64,000 nt of DNA. Origin: Heliocybe sulcata (lineage: Eukaryota; Basidiomycota; Agaricomycetes; Gloeophyllales; Gloeophyllaceae). Shown here one piece after another: positions 55,664-64,000 of the stretch. Every line of letters starts with the position of its first letter. The stretch's first letter is position 1. The stretch covers positions 542,283 through 606,282 of the forward strand of contig ML213511.1 of NCBI GenBank assembly GCA_004369045.1, read 5' to 3'. Below the pieces are notes generated by a model. The model was not told the origin of the DNA, made no database searches, and worked only from the letters and a program-made list of their open reading frames with translations. The position numbers and the translations under genes were made by a program.

Positions 55664-56808
55664 GGCGGGTTGTGGGTCCGCTTTGGACAGACTGGGAGTA
55701 CGTGAGGTATTTGACGAGGCGGCGAGGCGGGACGGCTGTAGTCTGCTCATCTTGCGGAATGGGGGGGGGGGGGGGGGGGGGGGGCATGGATGGGTGGGTA
55801 TGGCGAGGGTGTCATACTAGATGAGGTCACGATTGTGGGTGTTTGTTGACCTGCCAGCGCCACGGATTGGGGGTAGAAACAGCAAGTACGTTCACATACG
55901 GCATACGTAACGGATGCTCGCATATTTACAAGGCATCATCGGGATTGCGGCCGGCTGATGGACTCGCGGACTTTGGATGCATAGGACAGCAGCGCTCGTA
56001 TAGATCTGGGTTCCGCGTTGGCAGTGACTGTGCTGTTTGGGATCGCCATCTCCCTCTGGTACTTGGCTGGGTTTGCGCTTGTCACTGGAGCTTTGGTCAG
56101 AGATGAGATGACTCTCTGGCAGTGCATGGTCCATTGTAAACGGTGAGCTTGATAGGAATCTGTTTGATAGCAGGAAAACATCTTTCATGGGAGCAGTGAG
56201 ACGCGCCAACTACACCATGAGACTTGGATAGTTGCGCTGTTTGGGAGATTGACGCGGCTTTGCATCGCCCAGTGGACAGTGTGCGGAAGGATGCATGTTC
56301 AATTGTTCAGTTCCTTTGAAACCATGGCGTGGCATGTCGGATGCGACCGCTCGCGCGGGGGATGACCGGAATGGGCGATATTCTAAGGAAAAGATCGATT
56401 AATCCAATGGCCAGTGAGTACGTATGGCGATACCAAACGGTACGGGCGCAGAAGAGCTCACACGCGAGACCTAGACCATCGACCCTGGGAGACGGCAGGC
56501 ATGCAAAGTACTGATGCATCCCGTTCCATTGATTAGTTTCGCTGTCTAAGCTTAAGGTTTAAGGACCATTTGAATCATCAGGCTTGTCAAGTTGAGCGCC
56601 TCTCCGTTACCAAAACTCGACTGGACTCGATGGGGAGCGAGCAACGGGATAGTAGTGACGAACTCTGTGAAACTACGAACTTGGACGGAAGAACGCGCCG
56701 GCAATAGCCGTATCAGAGTGCATCCAACACCCAACACCGTGACAAACCAATTTTTGTGATATTTGCCGTGAGTGATTAATATTGACCGATGCAGCTGCAA
56801 TTCCTAAC
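55664..56808. other. Intergenic between the P450 gene and the retroelement block
   Basis: Contains the G homopolymer listed separately and otherwise no recognisable gene. Confidence 0.45.
55761..55784 (+). repeat. G homopolymer of 24 bases
   Basis: Twenty-four consecutive G, about 100 bp past the P450 stop. It could form a G-quadruplex, or its length may reflect a sequencing artefact, since long G runs are unreliable. Confidence 0.95.
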
Positions 56809-56916
56809 TGTTAGAATCCGTAGTATAGAATAAAACATACATTCATTACATTTCTATATTAGGCAACTCGGACCGTCCCGTAGGTAGAAACTCTCACGAT
56901 TCCGGTTTACGCCGGT

Positions 56917-56938
56917 GCCAGCAAATTGCTTTGCTGGC
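56917..56938 (+). repeat. Perfect hairpin in the LTR
   Basis: GCCAGCAAA, loop TTGC, TTTGCTGGC: a 9-bp perfect stem with a 4-nt loop. Confidence 0.8.
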
Positions 56939-56948
56939 GCGATTTCCG

Positions 56949-56983
56949 CTCTCTCAGTCGTTCTATAACCCCGACTGAGAGAG
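56949..56983 (+). repeat. 12-bp perfect hairpin in the LTR, half of which is repeated downstream
   Basis: CTCTCTCAGTCG and CGACTGAGAGAG pair over 12 bp around an 11-nt loop. The part from 56955 on recurs exactly at 57065-57093, without the left arm's first bases. Confidence 0.8.
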
Positions 56984-57175
56984 GTATGTTCCTTATGACA
57001 TTCTTATGATAGCTATGCTTATTTATGTATGACAGATTGTCTGTTAATAGGTACAGTGTCAATACAGTCGTTCTATAACCCCGACTGAGAGAGATTGTCT
57101 GTTAATAGGTTATGAGCCCAAGCCGCTCCCTATAACTGCAACTCCTCGTCCTGAACTGCTCTATCCCCTGCTCTC

Positions 57176-57229
57176 CTCATACTGTGCTCTCCAGTATCTG
57201 GCTGAACTCATACTGTGCTCTCCAGTATC
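57176..57229 (+). repeat. Tandem 23-bp duplication in the element leader
   Basis: The 23 bases at 57176-57198 (beginning CTCATACTGTGC) recur exactly at 57207-57229, period 31 bp. They lie between the primer-binding site and gag. Confidence 0.85.
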
Positions 57230-57256
57230 AGCTAGCTGCTCTGAGCGAAGAAGCTT

Positions 57257-57688
57257 ATGTCTGGAGGTCAAACATCTCGACCCATTACTCTGGAAACTAC
57301 TCCCTCTGTCGGCGACACCCCTACTCCCAGAGTCTCACCACATCCTTCTCCCACACCTTCTATCACCACCATGCCTGACGTTTGGTCGATTCCCCAGAAT
57401 ATGGGGTTGATGCTGCCAAATATGACTACCGACTGTCTAGCGGACGAGAACGGTTATTACGCATGGAGCATTCATATCCAGGCGGCGTTTCGCTACGCAG
57501 GAGTGTGGAGAGTTGTTAGTGGAGAGGAGGCGAGGCCAGTGGATGTTGGTGCGGACGACTGGGACCGGAAGAATCAGGTGGTGATTGGCTGGATCTTCAA
57601 CACTATTGACAACAAGCTGCTGCCCAAGTTCGGTGGTAGCAGCACCGCTGAAAGGCATGAACACAGGACGAAACCCGCACAGACCTAA
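57257..57688 (+). pseudogene. copia gag, N-terminal fragment
   Basis: An ATG-started frame of 143 residues. After a Thr/Pro/Ser-rich opening it reads YYAWSIHIQAAFRYAGVW, VVSGEEARP and DDWDRKNQVVIGWIFNTID, the UBN2/gag pattern of copia elements. The gag reading ends at about 57666 where the inverted-repeat element begins; the last few residues and the stop belong to the insert. The remaining gag resumes at about 60248. Confidence 0.75.
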
Positions 57689-57711
57689 AGGGGAACAACA
57701 ACCACAAAGCG

Positions 57712-57733
57712 TAGCACCAATCCCTTGGTGCTA
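57712..57733 (+). repeat. Left terminal hairpin
   Basis: TAGCACCAA, loop TCCC, TTGGTGCTA: a 9-bp perfect stem inside the left end of the inserted element. Confidence 0.85.
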
Positions 57734-58134
57734 GATGGCTGCAAGGTCCGGGGCGACGAAGGGTATAGTAAACGTTCGGAGGGAGTCAATGGTAAGGATA
57801 GGGCCGAGACCGCCAACCACAGTGCGACGTATACTCTAACGAAAATGCGATCAAAGCTAAAAATAGAATGCGATCAAAACACGACGGCGCGCGACGTCGC
57901 GCGCTCTAGAAGCAAAATGCGCGTGCTAACTAAAAATAGATGTAGACGCTAAAAATAGAACAATGCGAAAATGGGGAACTCTGGTGTCTGGCGGGACACA
58001 GACAGCAGCAGCGACGGAAATCGGGAACAGCGGCGCAGCGGCACAGCGATGAGAGACAGTAGATGCAGTAAGCTCAGAGATATAAGAGATGCAGAGTTGA
58101 GATGGGGACAGTAGAATTGCACAGGGAGGTAGTG

Positions 58135-58169
58135 ACCTAACCTAACCTAAGGCCGAAGCTAACCTAAGG
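58135..58169 (+). repeat. Short CCTAA-type repeats
   Basis: ACCTAACCTAACCTAAGG and a further AACCTAAGG occur within 35 bp in the inserted element. The unit is five bases, not the six-base CCCTAA of fungal telomeres. Confidence 0.7.
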
Positions 58170-58725
58170 TACAGTGTCGGGAAGTCCGACTTAAGTATAC
58201 TACAGAGAAAATCAAATAAACCGAGTACCATATGCTAGCAAAGTGAAACTACTCCTGAAAAACGATCTATCACAAACCTCAGACAAGGGGAACAATCTCC
58301 GTACACTACAGTGACCATGTGCAAAGGTGGGCGCATACCAAAAAGGGCGTGGGAACGCGCACAGCGCCGCATCAAAAAGCGCTGATGGGCCGTGTGGAGG
58401 CCGCGCCGGTGCCCGCAAGGCACACACAGCCTCGGAATTGACTCGAAACTTGATGGACAGCACATGCAAAGGCACCGCCGAGGCAGCGCAGCACCGCCGT
58501 GCAACACCGCCGCTGTCGGGAGGGTATTGCCACACCGCCGTGATGGCTGGGATGAGCACGCGCGCTTACGTAATGCAGCGGAGCGGTTGTCGAATGAGAT
58601 CGGAGAGTCATCGGGAATTGCCAGAAATAGTGAAAAGTCCACAGAAACTCGAGTTTTGCTCGTAGCGTGACGCCGCGGATACGCTCACCCTCGCACAGAG
58701 CGTGGGAATCTGCGCAAATAGCCTA

Positions 58726-58932
58726 GAAATGCGTTTTCGGAGGCCAGAACCATGTAGAGGCGTATCACCGCATCGCAGATCTGGTCTATGCTGGAGGTGG
58801 AGTACGCCCAGAAGGGGTCTGGATCGCTTATCATGTGGTTCCGACGACTGGTCCGGCATATGTCAACTGCCGATGACCCCGCTGAGCATGTTGATAGGCC
58901 CCAACCTGTTCTGGCCCCAGAAAACGCGTTTC
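58726..58932. repeat. Imperfect inverted repeat within the inserted element
   Basis: The 26-base arm at 58726-58751 pairs with the reverse complement of 58907-58932 except at a few positions (shared cores GTTCTGGCC and AAAACGC). Weaker pairing extends on both sides. It could fold into a long stem or derive from two inverted copies. Confidence 0.6.
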
Positions 58933-58945
58933 GCAATGTTTCTGT

Positions 58946-58982
58946 GTCCTACATGGGAACTTTTGTCCTACATGGGAACTTT
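58946..58982 (+). repeat. Tandem repeat of 18-19 bp
   Basis: GTCCTACATGGGAACTTT occurs twice in a row at 58946-58963 and 58965-58982. Confidence 0.85.
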
Positions 58983-59992
58983 GTGCTATTCTCGGCGACG
59001 GCGAACTCTGGACTCTATATGCCAACTGGGCTATTCTTGGGCGACAGCGCTTCCAGTCGATGTCAGCAAGGCCGCATCAGCGTCGGCAACCGCCACCTAT
59101 TCAGCGTCGTCACCAGTGACTCGGCTGCTGTCATCATCATGGCCGACCTACATTCAGTCGGAATGACGGCCCGCTCCTAGAACTTCGACGCGCCGCTTTC
59201 GACTCTGGTCTAGGCGTCAGTACGTCGCTCTGGAACGACACGTCCCTCACTAAAGCTCCGGCCGTGGTCCCACATGCTATCGTCCCTGCTATCTGATCCT
59301 ATCGACTCACATCCACTTATGCCGAACCAGCCGGGTTCATCAAACAATAGATGCTCGGTGCACGCTAGCGACATCCCCAACGTGGCCGACATTGCCGATG
59401 TGCCGGAGCCGCTTGCCAAGACCCGGGTTTTGGACCGGAGCCGCTCGAGAGCGTTCACTCACAATTAGACACCTTATCGATCTGACTCGACGATGGGCTA
59501 TCAAAATCTACTATTGTCTTGTTCAGCGGGCTAGCGGCAGCGCTCGTATGGCTCGTCAAGATAGCATGTGCAGCGTCGCTGTGCTTTGGTGGAGGGAGTG
59601 GTGTAGCGGGTTGGGATTCGACGATGGGCTTGATAGAGGGTGAGCGACGACCGGATGCAGCGTATGGTTTGGCAATTGGTGAAGTGACTCAGACGGACGA
59701 CAAGACAATAGGGCAACGCAGTAGTAGTCTGTAGCGTACTTGTATTGAAGGACGATTTTCTGTTTGTACAATCCAAGTTACATTCTCCCGTTCACATCTC
59801 AGCTTAGCGTCAGAGTCTTCAGCGACTAAGGCGCTCATCGCATCTCCCGACTTCGTCAAGAGTTTCCGCCAACCTTCTTCTAAAAAAAATCAACAACTGC
59901 CAGTATCGTATGCTCCTATCCCGTCCTCTCCTGCGAAGCGACCCCATGTGTCGTAGAAACCATTCACCGTCGCCGTCAAAGAGTTTTAGGTA

Positions 59993-60016
59993 GTCGCTGT
60001 CGCTGTCGCTGTCGCT
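59993..60016 (+). repeat. Hexanucleotide microsatellite (GTCGCT)4
   Basis: Four exact copies followed by a degenerate one. On the minus strand it reads as a Ser-Asp repeat, but no gene is supported there. Confidence 0.9.
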
Positions 60017-60179
60017 GTTGCTGCTCTGCTTTAGCGACACTAGTTCGTTAGTGCCGGCCATACAAACACTGCGTGCTACGATCCTCGTATCAAAGGCCCC
60101 TCCCCACAGCACGTCTTTCATCCTCTTGTTCCCCTCGAACTAATCAATACCCTTCGATTCCCCAGACCTCGCAGCCACA

Positions 60180-60201
60180 TACCACCAAGGGTTTGGTGGT
60201 A
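60180..60201 (+). repeat. Right terminal hairpin
   Basis: TACCACCAA, loop GGGT, TTGGTGGTA: a 9-bp perfect stem with a 4-nt loop, mirror image of the left hairpin with compensating changes (G/C pair to C/G pair at position 3). Confidence 0.85.
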
Positions 60202-60247
60202 TTGTGTGGTTGTTTGTTCTTTCTAGGTCTTCGTTTTGGGTTTCATC

Positions 60248-62860
60248 GAGAGTCAGTGTCTCATCAACGTCACATCATTCCAGCAGGCTATACGCTACCT
60301 CACCAATGCCCAGTTTGTTATACCAGATTTTGTAGCAGCGGCTATACTCCTATCCACCCTACCTTCTGATCCAGGGGATCCCGAGTCGTGGAATACCTTT
60401 GTTGCCAGAATCAAGATGGATCAAAACACGTCTATGGCTAGCGTTTCAAATGCGATCTTGGAGGAGAAGCGATGCCGGACTGAGCCGAACGAGGGCCAGT
60501 CAGGAGAGTCAGCTCTCACTGCTAGGATTAGGGAGGCACACGCGCAGGGGAAGCTCTTCTGCATCAACTGTAAGCGTGAAGGCCACCTTAGCAAGGACTG
60601 TTGGTCCACTGGAGGGGGGAAGGTGGGGCAAGGCCCCAGAATGCAGCCGAGGAAGAAGCAAAAGGGGGGGAAGAAGAAGGGCAAGGATAAAGCCCATGTT
60701 ACTAAGGATGAGGAGGATAGTGACGACGACGATAGTTCAAACTTTGTCGTAGAAGAGGCCTATGCTACTGTTGTTTCCACTTATTATCCAAGTGAACCAG
60801 TGAGCGAAGGATCGTCACAAGCTACCTCCAGCTTAGGAGACTCGACGTATATCTCGAGTACGCGTTCGGGCCCAAGCATCATCATCGATTCTGGGACAAG
60901 TTCCCATATCCATTCTGATCATTCCAACTTCAAGTCCTTATCGTCCGGACCTTGTGGCTCTGTCAAAGGTTTTGGAGGGGGGTCTCATACTCAAATTCAG
61001 GGTCGTGGCGAAGCAATGCTAGTCGCAAAACACCCAAAGAAGAAGAATGGTTCGCTTTTGAAGCTACAGGACACCATCTATATCCTGCGATCATCTCCGA
61101 CTCTCATCTCTGTCTCTCGTTTCGACAATGCTGGCTGCTATACGTTATTTGGCGGTGGGCGTTGCGTCATGTTTGAGAAGAAGGATGCTGGGTGTTACCT
61201 TAAACGCACCTTGGCAAAGGAGAAAGTCTTCGCAACGGGAACTAAGGGTCTAGACCGTCTCTCTCATCTCGACGAACCACCTAATGAGAAAGCTTATGCG
61301 ATCACATCGTCTTCAAGCAAGCTACTACAGCTGCATTGCAAGCTTGGCCATATTGGCATGAGCACAGTCAAGAAGATGGTGCGAAAAGGGAGATTCCCGT
61401 CGCTGAAGATCTCGAAGGCAGAATTGGATGAAACTCAACCTCTCTGTGCATCTTGTATGAAGGGCAAGATGACATGAGCCTCATTCCCGCCTTCGGAAAG
61501 CGGTAGAACTGAGGATATTGATATCCTAGGGCTCGTCCATTCGGACATTTGGGGTAAAGCCCAGATTCAATCCATTTCAGGTTCAGACTACCTGTTAACC
61601 CTCACCGACCAAAAGTCGCAATGGCTTTGGGTATATTTCCTGAAGCGGAAGTCAGATGTCTTTGCTACTATCAAGACTTGGCTAGCAGAGGTGGAGCAGG
61701 AAACAGGGAAGAAATTGGTGACTTTCCACTGCGATAATGGCAGGGAATTTATCTCTCAGCAGGCGCTCGATTACTTGAGTGAGTGGGGGATACGTATCGA
61801 GACTACATCACCATATACACCAGAGCAAAATGGGATGGCGGAACAGCAAAATCGAACGATCTTTGACCTTGTCCGCACGAACCTCATTGATGCCGGTCTT
61901 CCACTGATGTTCTGGGCTGAGGCAGCATCCTATGCTGCCTGGATCCATAACTGCACACCTATGGCCACCCTTGGTAACAAGTCAGCACATGAGGTGCGCT
62001 TCCCCAGCAAGAAGCTACCAAAAATCAACTTCTACCATTGTTTTGGCTGCAAAGCGTGGCTATACTCTGGCAGCAAGCCCGGCAAACAGAAGCTGAATGC
62101 TCACACTACTGAGTGTATTTTTCTGGGTTATTCCAATACTCAGAAGGCTTATCGCCTATGGGATAAATCGAAGCGCAGGGTAATTTCATTGATTCACGTC
62201 AAATTCGATGAATTCGCTAATGGTTGGGAGCGATCTCTGGCCGAGGGGGAGTATAAGGAACTCGATTCGCTTTTTTGTCAAAATTCTGATGACGAATCTC
62301 CTACTTCCAGCCAAACCTCTCACCCAACACCCTCAGATGCTCACGACGGTGATCAGCCACCACCACCAGCACCATCCAATCCATCACCTCCAGTTCCACC
62401 TGCACCAGAACCTTCACGCCACAGAACATGCCAGCCTCCTGGACCACCAACTCGATCTTCCAATCGTCTTAGGGAGAAAAGGGAGAGCAGGAGTGGATCT
62501 AGCGATCAGCCTGGAGAGATCTTGGGCGCAGGGGGAGAATCTGTAGAGGGATCCACTGCTTCGCCATCTACATCAGAGGCACAAGTCAGTGATGCGGAGC
62601 TCATACCAGAGACTTCAGCCTTGGTATTACGACGACGTTCACTCGAAGAGTTATGGTCAGATTACGCTCTTATTCTGACTGGCGAGGAACCATGTCACTA
62701 CTGAGAAGCTGTTGATTCTCCTGATGCACAGGAATGGAAGTCAGCCATGGATACGGAGATCCACTCTGTTATGTCTATGGGGACATTCAATCTAGTCCCA
62801 CTTCCACCTGGACGCAAGCCTGTTGGTTCACGCTGGGTTTATGTGATCAAACAGAATGCT
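60248..62860 (+). pseudogene. copia gag-pol remainder with two in-frame stops
   Basis: One frame runs from the gag side of the insert into reverse transcriptase. Order: gag helix (AIRYLTNAQFVIPDFVAAAI), zinc knuckle CINCKREGHLSKDC, protease IIIDSGTSSHIHSD, gag_pre-integrase LHCKLGHIGMSTVKKMV, integrase with HSDIWG, HCDNGREFIS and YTPEQNGMAEQQNRTI (the DDE residues), then the RT start EWKSAMDTEIHSVMSMGTF and KPVGSRWVYVIKQ. TGA codons at 61475-61477 and 62702-62704 fall where the family has arginine. After about 62860 the copia match stops abruptly. The element cannot make an intact polyprotein. Confidence 0.85.
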
Positions 62861-62905
62861 GAGACGTATCCCAGGTGGGTTACGCCAGGCAGGCGCTGTT
62901 TCTTT

Positions 62906-62975
62906 GTCCAGGCGGACACGTCCAGGCGGACCATGGGGAGAGTCCAGGCGGACGAAAGGACGTGTCCAGGCGGAC
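62906..62975 (+). repeat. Four copies of the 12-mer GTCCAGGCGGAC
   Basis: Exact copies at 62906-62917, 62920-62931, 62942-62953 and 62964-62975, with spacers of 2, 10 and 10 bases. They lie exactly between the end of copia sequence and the start of the next reverse transcriptase. Confidence 0.95.
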
Positions 62976-63001
62976 TTCCTTCATCGTGATTAGCATGCTA
63001 G

Positions 63002-63682
63002 GCAGCAGCTAACATAGCGACATACCAGTGCGCGAAGGCCCCTCCGGGTGCTCAGGCGGCAACCCTAGACATCGAAGGTGCATACCGGACCATTCCCGTC
63101 CTCCCCGAACACAAGATCTTCTTGGTAGTGAAAGTCGGCGACGACTATCACATCGATCACTGCGTCCCATTCGGTCTCTCATCAGCTCATGCTCTCCTCG
63201 GTGAAACGGTCGACACGACTCTAGACATTATGGTAGTCAAGGCAGTCGACGACATGGTGAAATGGGTGGACGACGTTACGGCACTACGCTACCCTACCTC
63301 CGGCGGTCTACTTACTGACGGCTCATGCATCCCATACACATACGCCTTCGATCGCCAGACCATCTTCGACATCACAGCACCACTTGGCACGCCATGGCAC
63401 AAGACGAAGGGACAAGACTTTGCGCCGATATTCGACTACGTGGGCTTTCGTTGGGATCTCGATAACAAGACGGTCCGCATGATACCAGAGAAACTGGACA
63501 AGATCCATGGACGAGTCAAGACGGCGAAGTCGACATGGGCGCGCGGCTGCATCCATCTCAAGGATGTTCAAATTCTGATCGGCTCACTCTCTCACATCAC
63601 ATTTGTCTACCGGGATGGTCGCGCGCGGCTTCTGCCACTGGATGAAATCAGACTTCTAGGTGGCAGAATAGGTGGATGGTAA
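63002..63682 (+). pseudogene. DIRS/Ngaro-like reverse transcriptase fragment
   Basis: An open frame of about 226 residues. It reads APPGAQAATLDIEGAYRTIP, DYHIDHCVPFGLSSA, KWVDDV (the catalytic DD box), PLGTPWHKTKGQDFA, DYVGFRWDLDN and ILIGSLSHITFVYRDGRARL, a sequence order I know from basidiomycete tyrosine-recombinase (DIRS/Ngaro-type) retroelements and not from copia. The part between the FGLSSA and WVDD motifs is short, and the upstream start and the downstream domains (RNase H, recombinase) are absent, so this is a fragment. No LTR-like flank seen. Confidence 0.7.
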
Positions 63683-64000
63683 CATTCTAGGAGGCTGGAG
63701 GTGGGGGGAGAACCAGCTGGAAGGGTAGGGGGGTGCACTAATTCTATCCTGAGAGATATTGCCCATGTTATTGGGTCAAACTGTAGTCCCCTATAGGGTC
63801 ATAAGGATCCCTGATTTGTGGAAGATTCCACCCAGCAGGGCCCCCCCAATTTGCATATAAATCTTATATAATATGACCAGATGTCCCCTATATTTATAGG
63901 AAGTGTCCAAACATTTTATATAAATCCAATATAAAGTGACCTGAAAAGGTATATAGTGAGTATATAATGTAGACCAGGTCGAGTATAACCTGATATAAAC
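63683..64000. other. AT-rich tail of the window
   Basis: No gene. The last 170 bases are rich in TATA-like words (TATATAATATG, TATATAAATCC) after a G-rich stretch. It may still belong to the DIRS-like element. Confidence 0.4.

Larger units (their letters stand above)
56809..57108 (+). repeat. Probable 5' LTR
   Basis: Starts TGTTAG at 56809 and is followed by TAGGTTATGAGCCC (57107-57120), which resembles the primer-binding site of basidiomycete copia elements. The right boundary is approximate because no matching 3' LTR is available. Inside are two strong hairpins (56917-56938 and 56949-56983) and a 29-bp direct repeat (56955-56983 and 57065-57093). Confidence 0.5.
57667..60247. mobile_element. 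DNA element with hairpin-bearing inverted ends, inserted in copia gag
   Basis: The two ends are inverted copies of each other over about 68 bp: GACGAAACCC at 57667 pairs with GGGTTTCATC ending at 60247, and the AACAACCACA and CACCAA..TTGGTG blocks follow in the same order, roughly 75% alike by eye. Each end carries its own hairpin (57712-57733 and 60180-60201). Gag sequence stops on one side and resumes on the other, which marks the interval as an insertion. I found no transposase and no clear target-site duplication. The interior has repeats such as CTAAAAATAG, so it may be non-autonomous. Superfamily unknown. Confidence 0.6.
56809..62860 (+). mobile_element. Ty1/copia LTR retrotransposon, interrupted and truncated
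   Basis: The order is 5' LTR, gag fragment, foreign insert, rest of gag with zinc knuckle, protease, integrase and the first part of reverse transcriptase. Integrase before reverse transcriptase defines the copia class. The element stops being copia-like at about 62860, so the RNase H part and 3' LTR are missing from this window. The exact left end is inferred from TGTTAGAATCC at 56809, a common copia LTR start. Confidence 0.8.

Noticed and set aside
58135-58169. CCTAA repeats as a telomere trace
   Set aside because: The unit is five bases, only three copies in a row, and fungal telomeres are CCCTAA/TTAGGG; it lies inside a transposon-like insert.
63002-63682. Reading the last reverse transcriptase as the rest of the copia element
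   Set aside because: Motif order and wording (PPGAQAATLDIEGAYR, GFxWDLDN, GSLSHITFV) belong to the DIRS/Ngaro-like group, and a satellite separates it from the copia part.

Overview
The window is nuclear DNA of a filamentous basidiomycete, most likely a wood-decay Agaricomycete of the polypore type. The signs are many introns of about 50-60 nt with GT..AG ends, several very small exons, class I hydrophobins, a WSC-domain copper radical oxidase, a CYP63-like P450, a fungal kinase with an HGD catalytic loop, and basidiomycete-type retroelements. Exon joins were worked out by hand from splice signals, reading phase and known family motifs. Where I give exons, the phases close and the protein ends at a stop.

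Layout. Bases 1-3433 hold nothing I recognise. A 13-exon membrane glycosyltransferase (3612-7197, +) converges on a WOPR (Gti1/Pac2) transcription factor (7969-9533, -), which has about 2 kb of non-coding DNA upstream. Then come a WSC-array glyoxal-oxidase-like copper radical oxidase (11571-15188, +), an F-box-like protein (15433-16419, -), a tail-anchored FHA protein (17025-19343, +) and a 12-exon SAC3/GANP mRNA-export scaffold with FG repeats (19648-24728, -). A small inverted-repeat transposon with target-site duplications surrounds the only assembly gap (25413-26183).

The centre is mostly housekeeping: a 3-hydroxyisobutyrate-dehydrogenase-like enzyme, a small membrane protein, a nucleostemin/NUG1 GTPase whose 5' end is missing, a protein kinase with a possible decayed relative upstream, the HAL2/MET22 phosphatase, class I hydrophobin 1, a diverged tandem duplication, SEC13, mitochondrial EF-G1, class I hydrophobin 2, exosome subunit RRP42 and a GH5 glucanase. 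A 3.4 kb stretch without recognised genes precedes a P450 (53374-55663, +).

The last 7 kb is a nest of mobile elements. A Ty1/copia retrotransposon (LTR from about 56809) has its gag split by a 2.6 kb DNA element with hairpin-bearing inverted ends. Its pol carries two in-frame TGA codons and is cut off inside the reverse transcriptase, where a 12-bp satellite and a DIRS/Ngaro-like reverse transcriptase fragment follow.

The genes do not form one pathway. Common themes are secreted or cell-surface and lignocellulose-related functions (hydrophobins, copper radical oxidase, P450, GH5) and core RNA and protein traffic (SAC3, RRP42, NUG1, SEC13, EF-G1). I found no convincing tRNA, rRNA or CRISPR. 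I did not find a clearly new biological system. The most unusual items are the nested element block, the inverted-repeat element at the gap, the diverged tandem repeat with conserved minus-strand frames, and the WSC-array oxidase.
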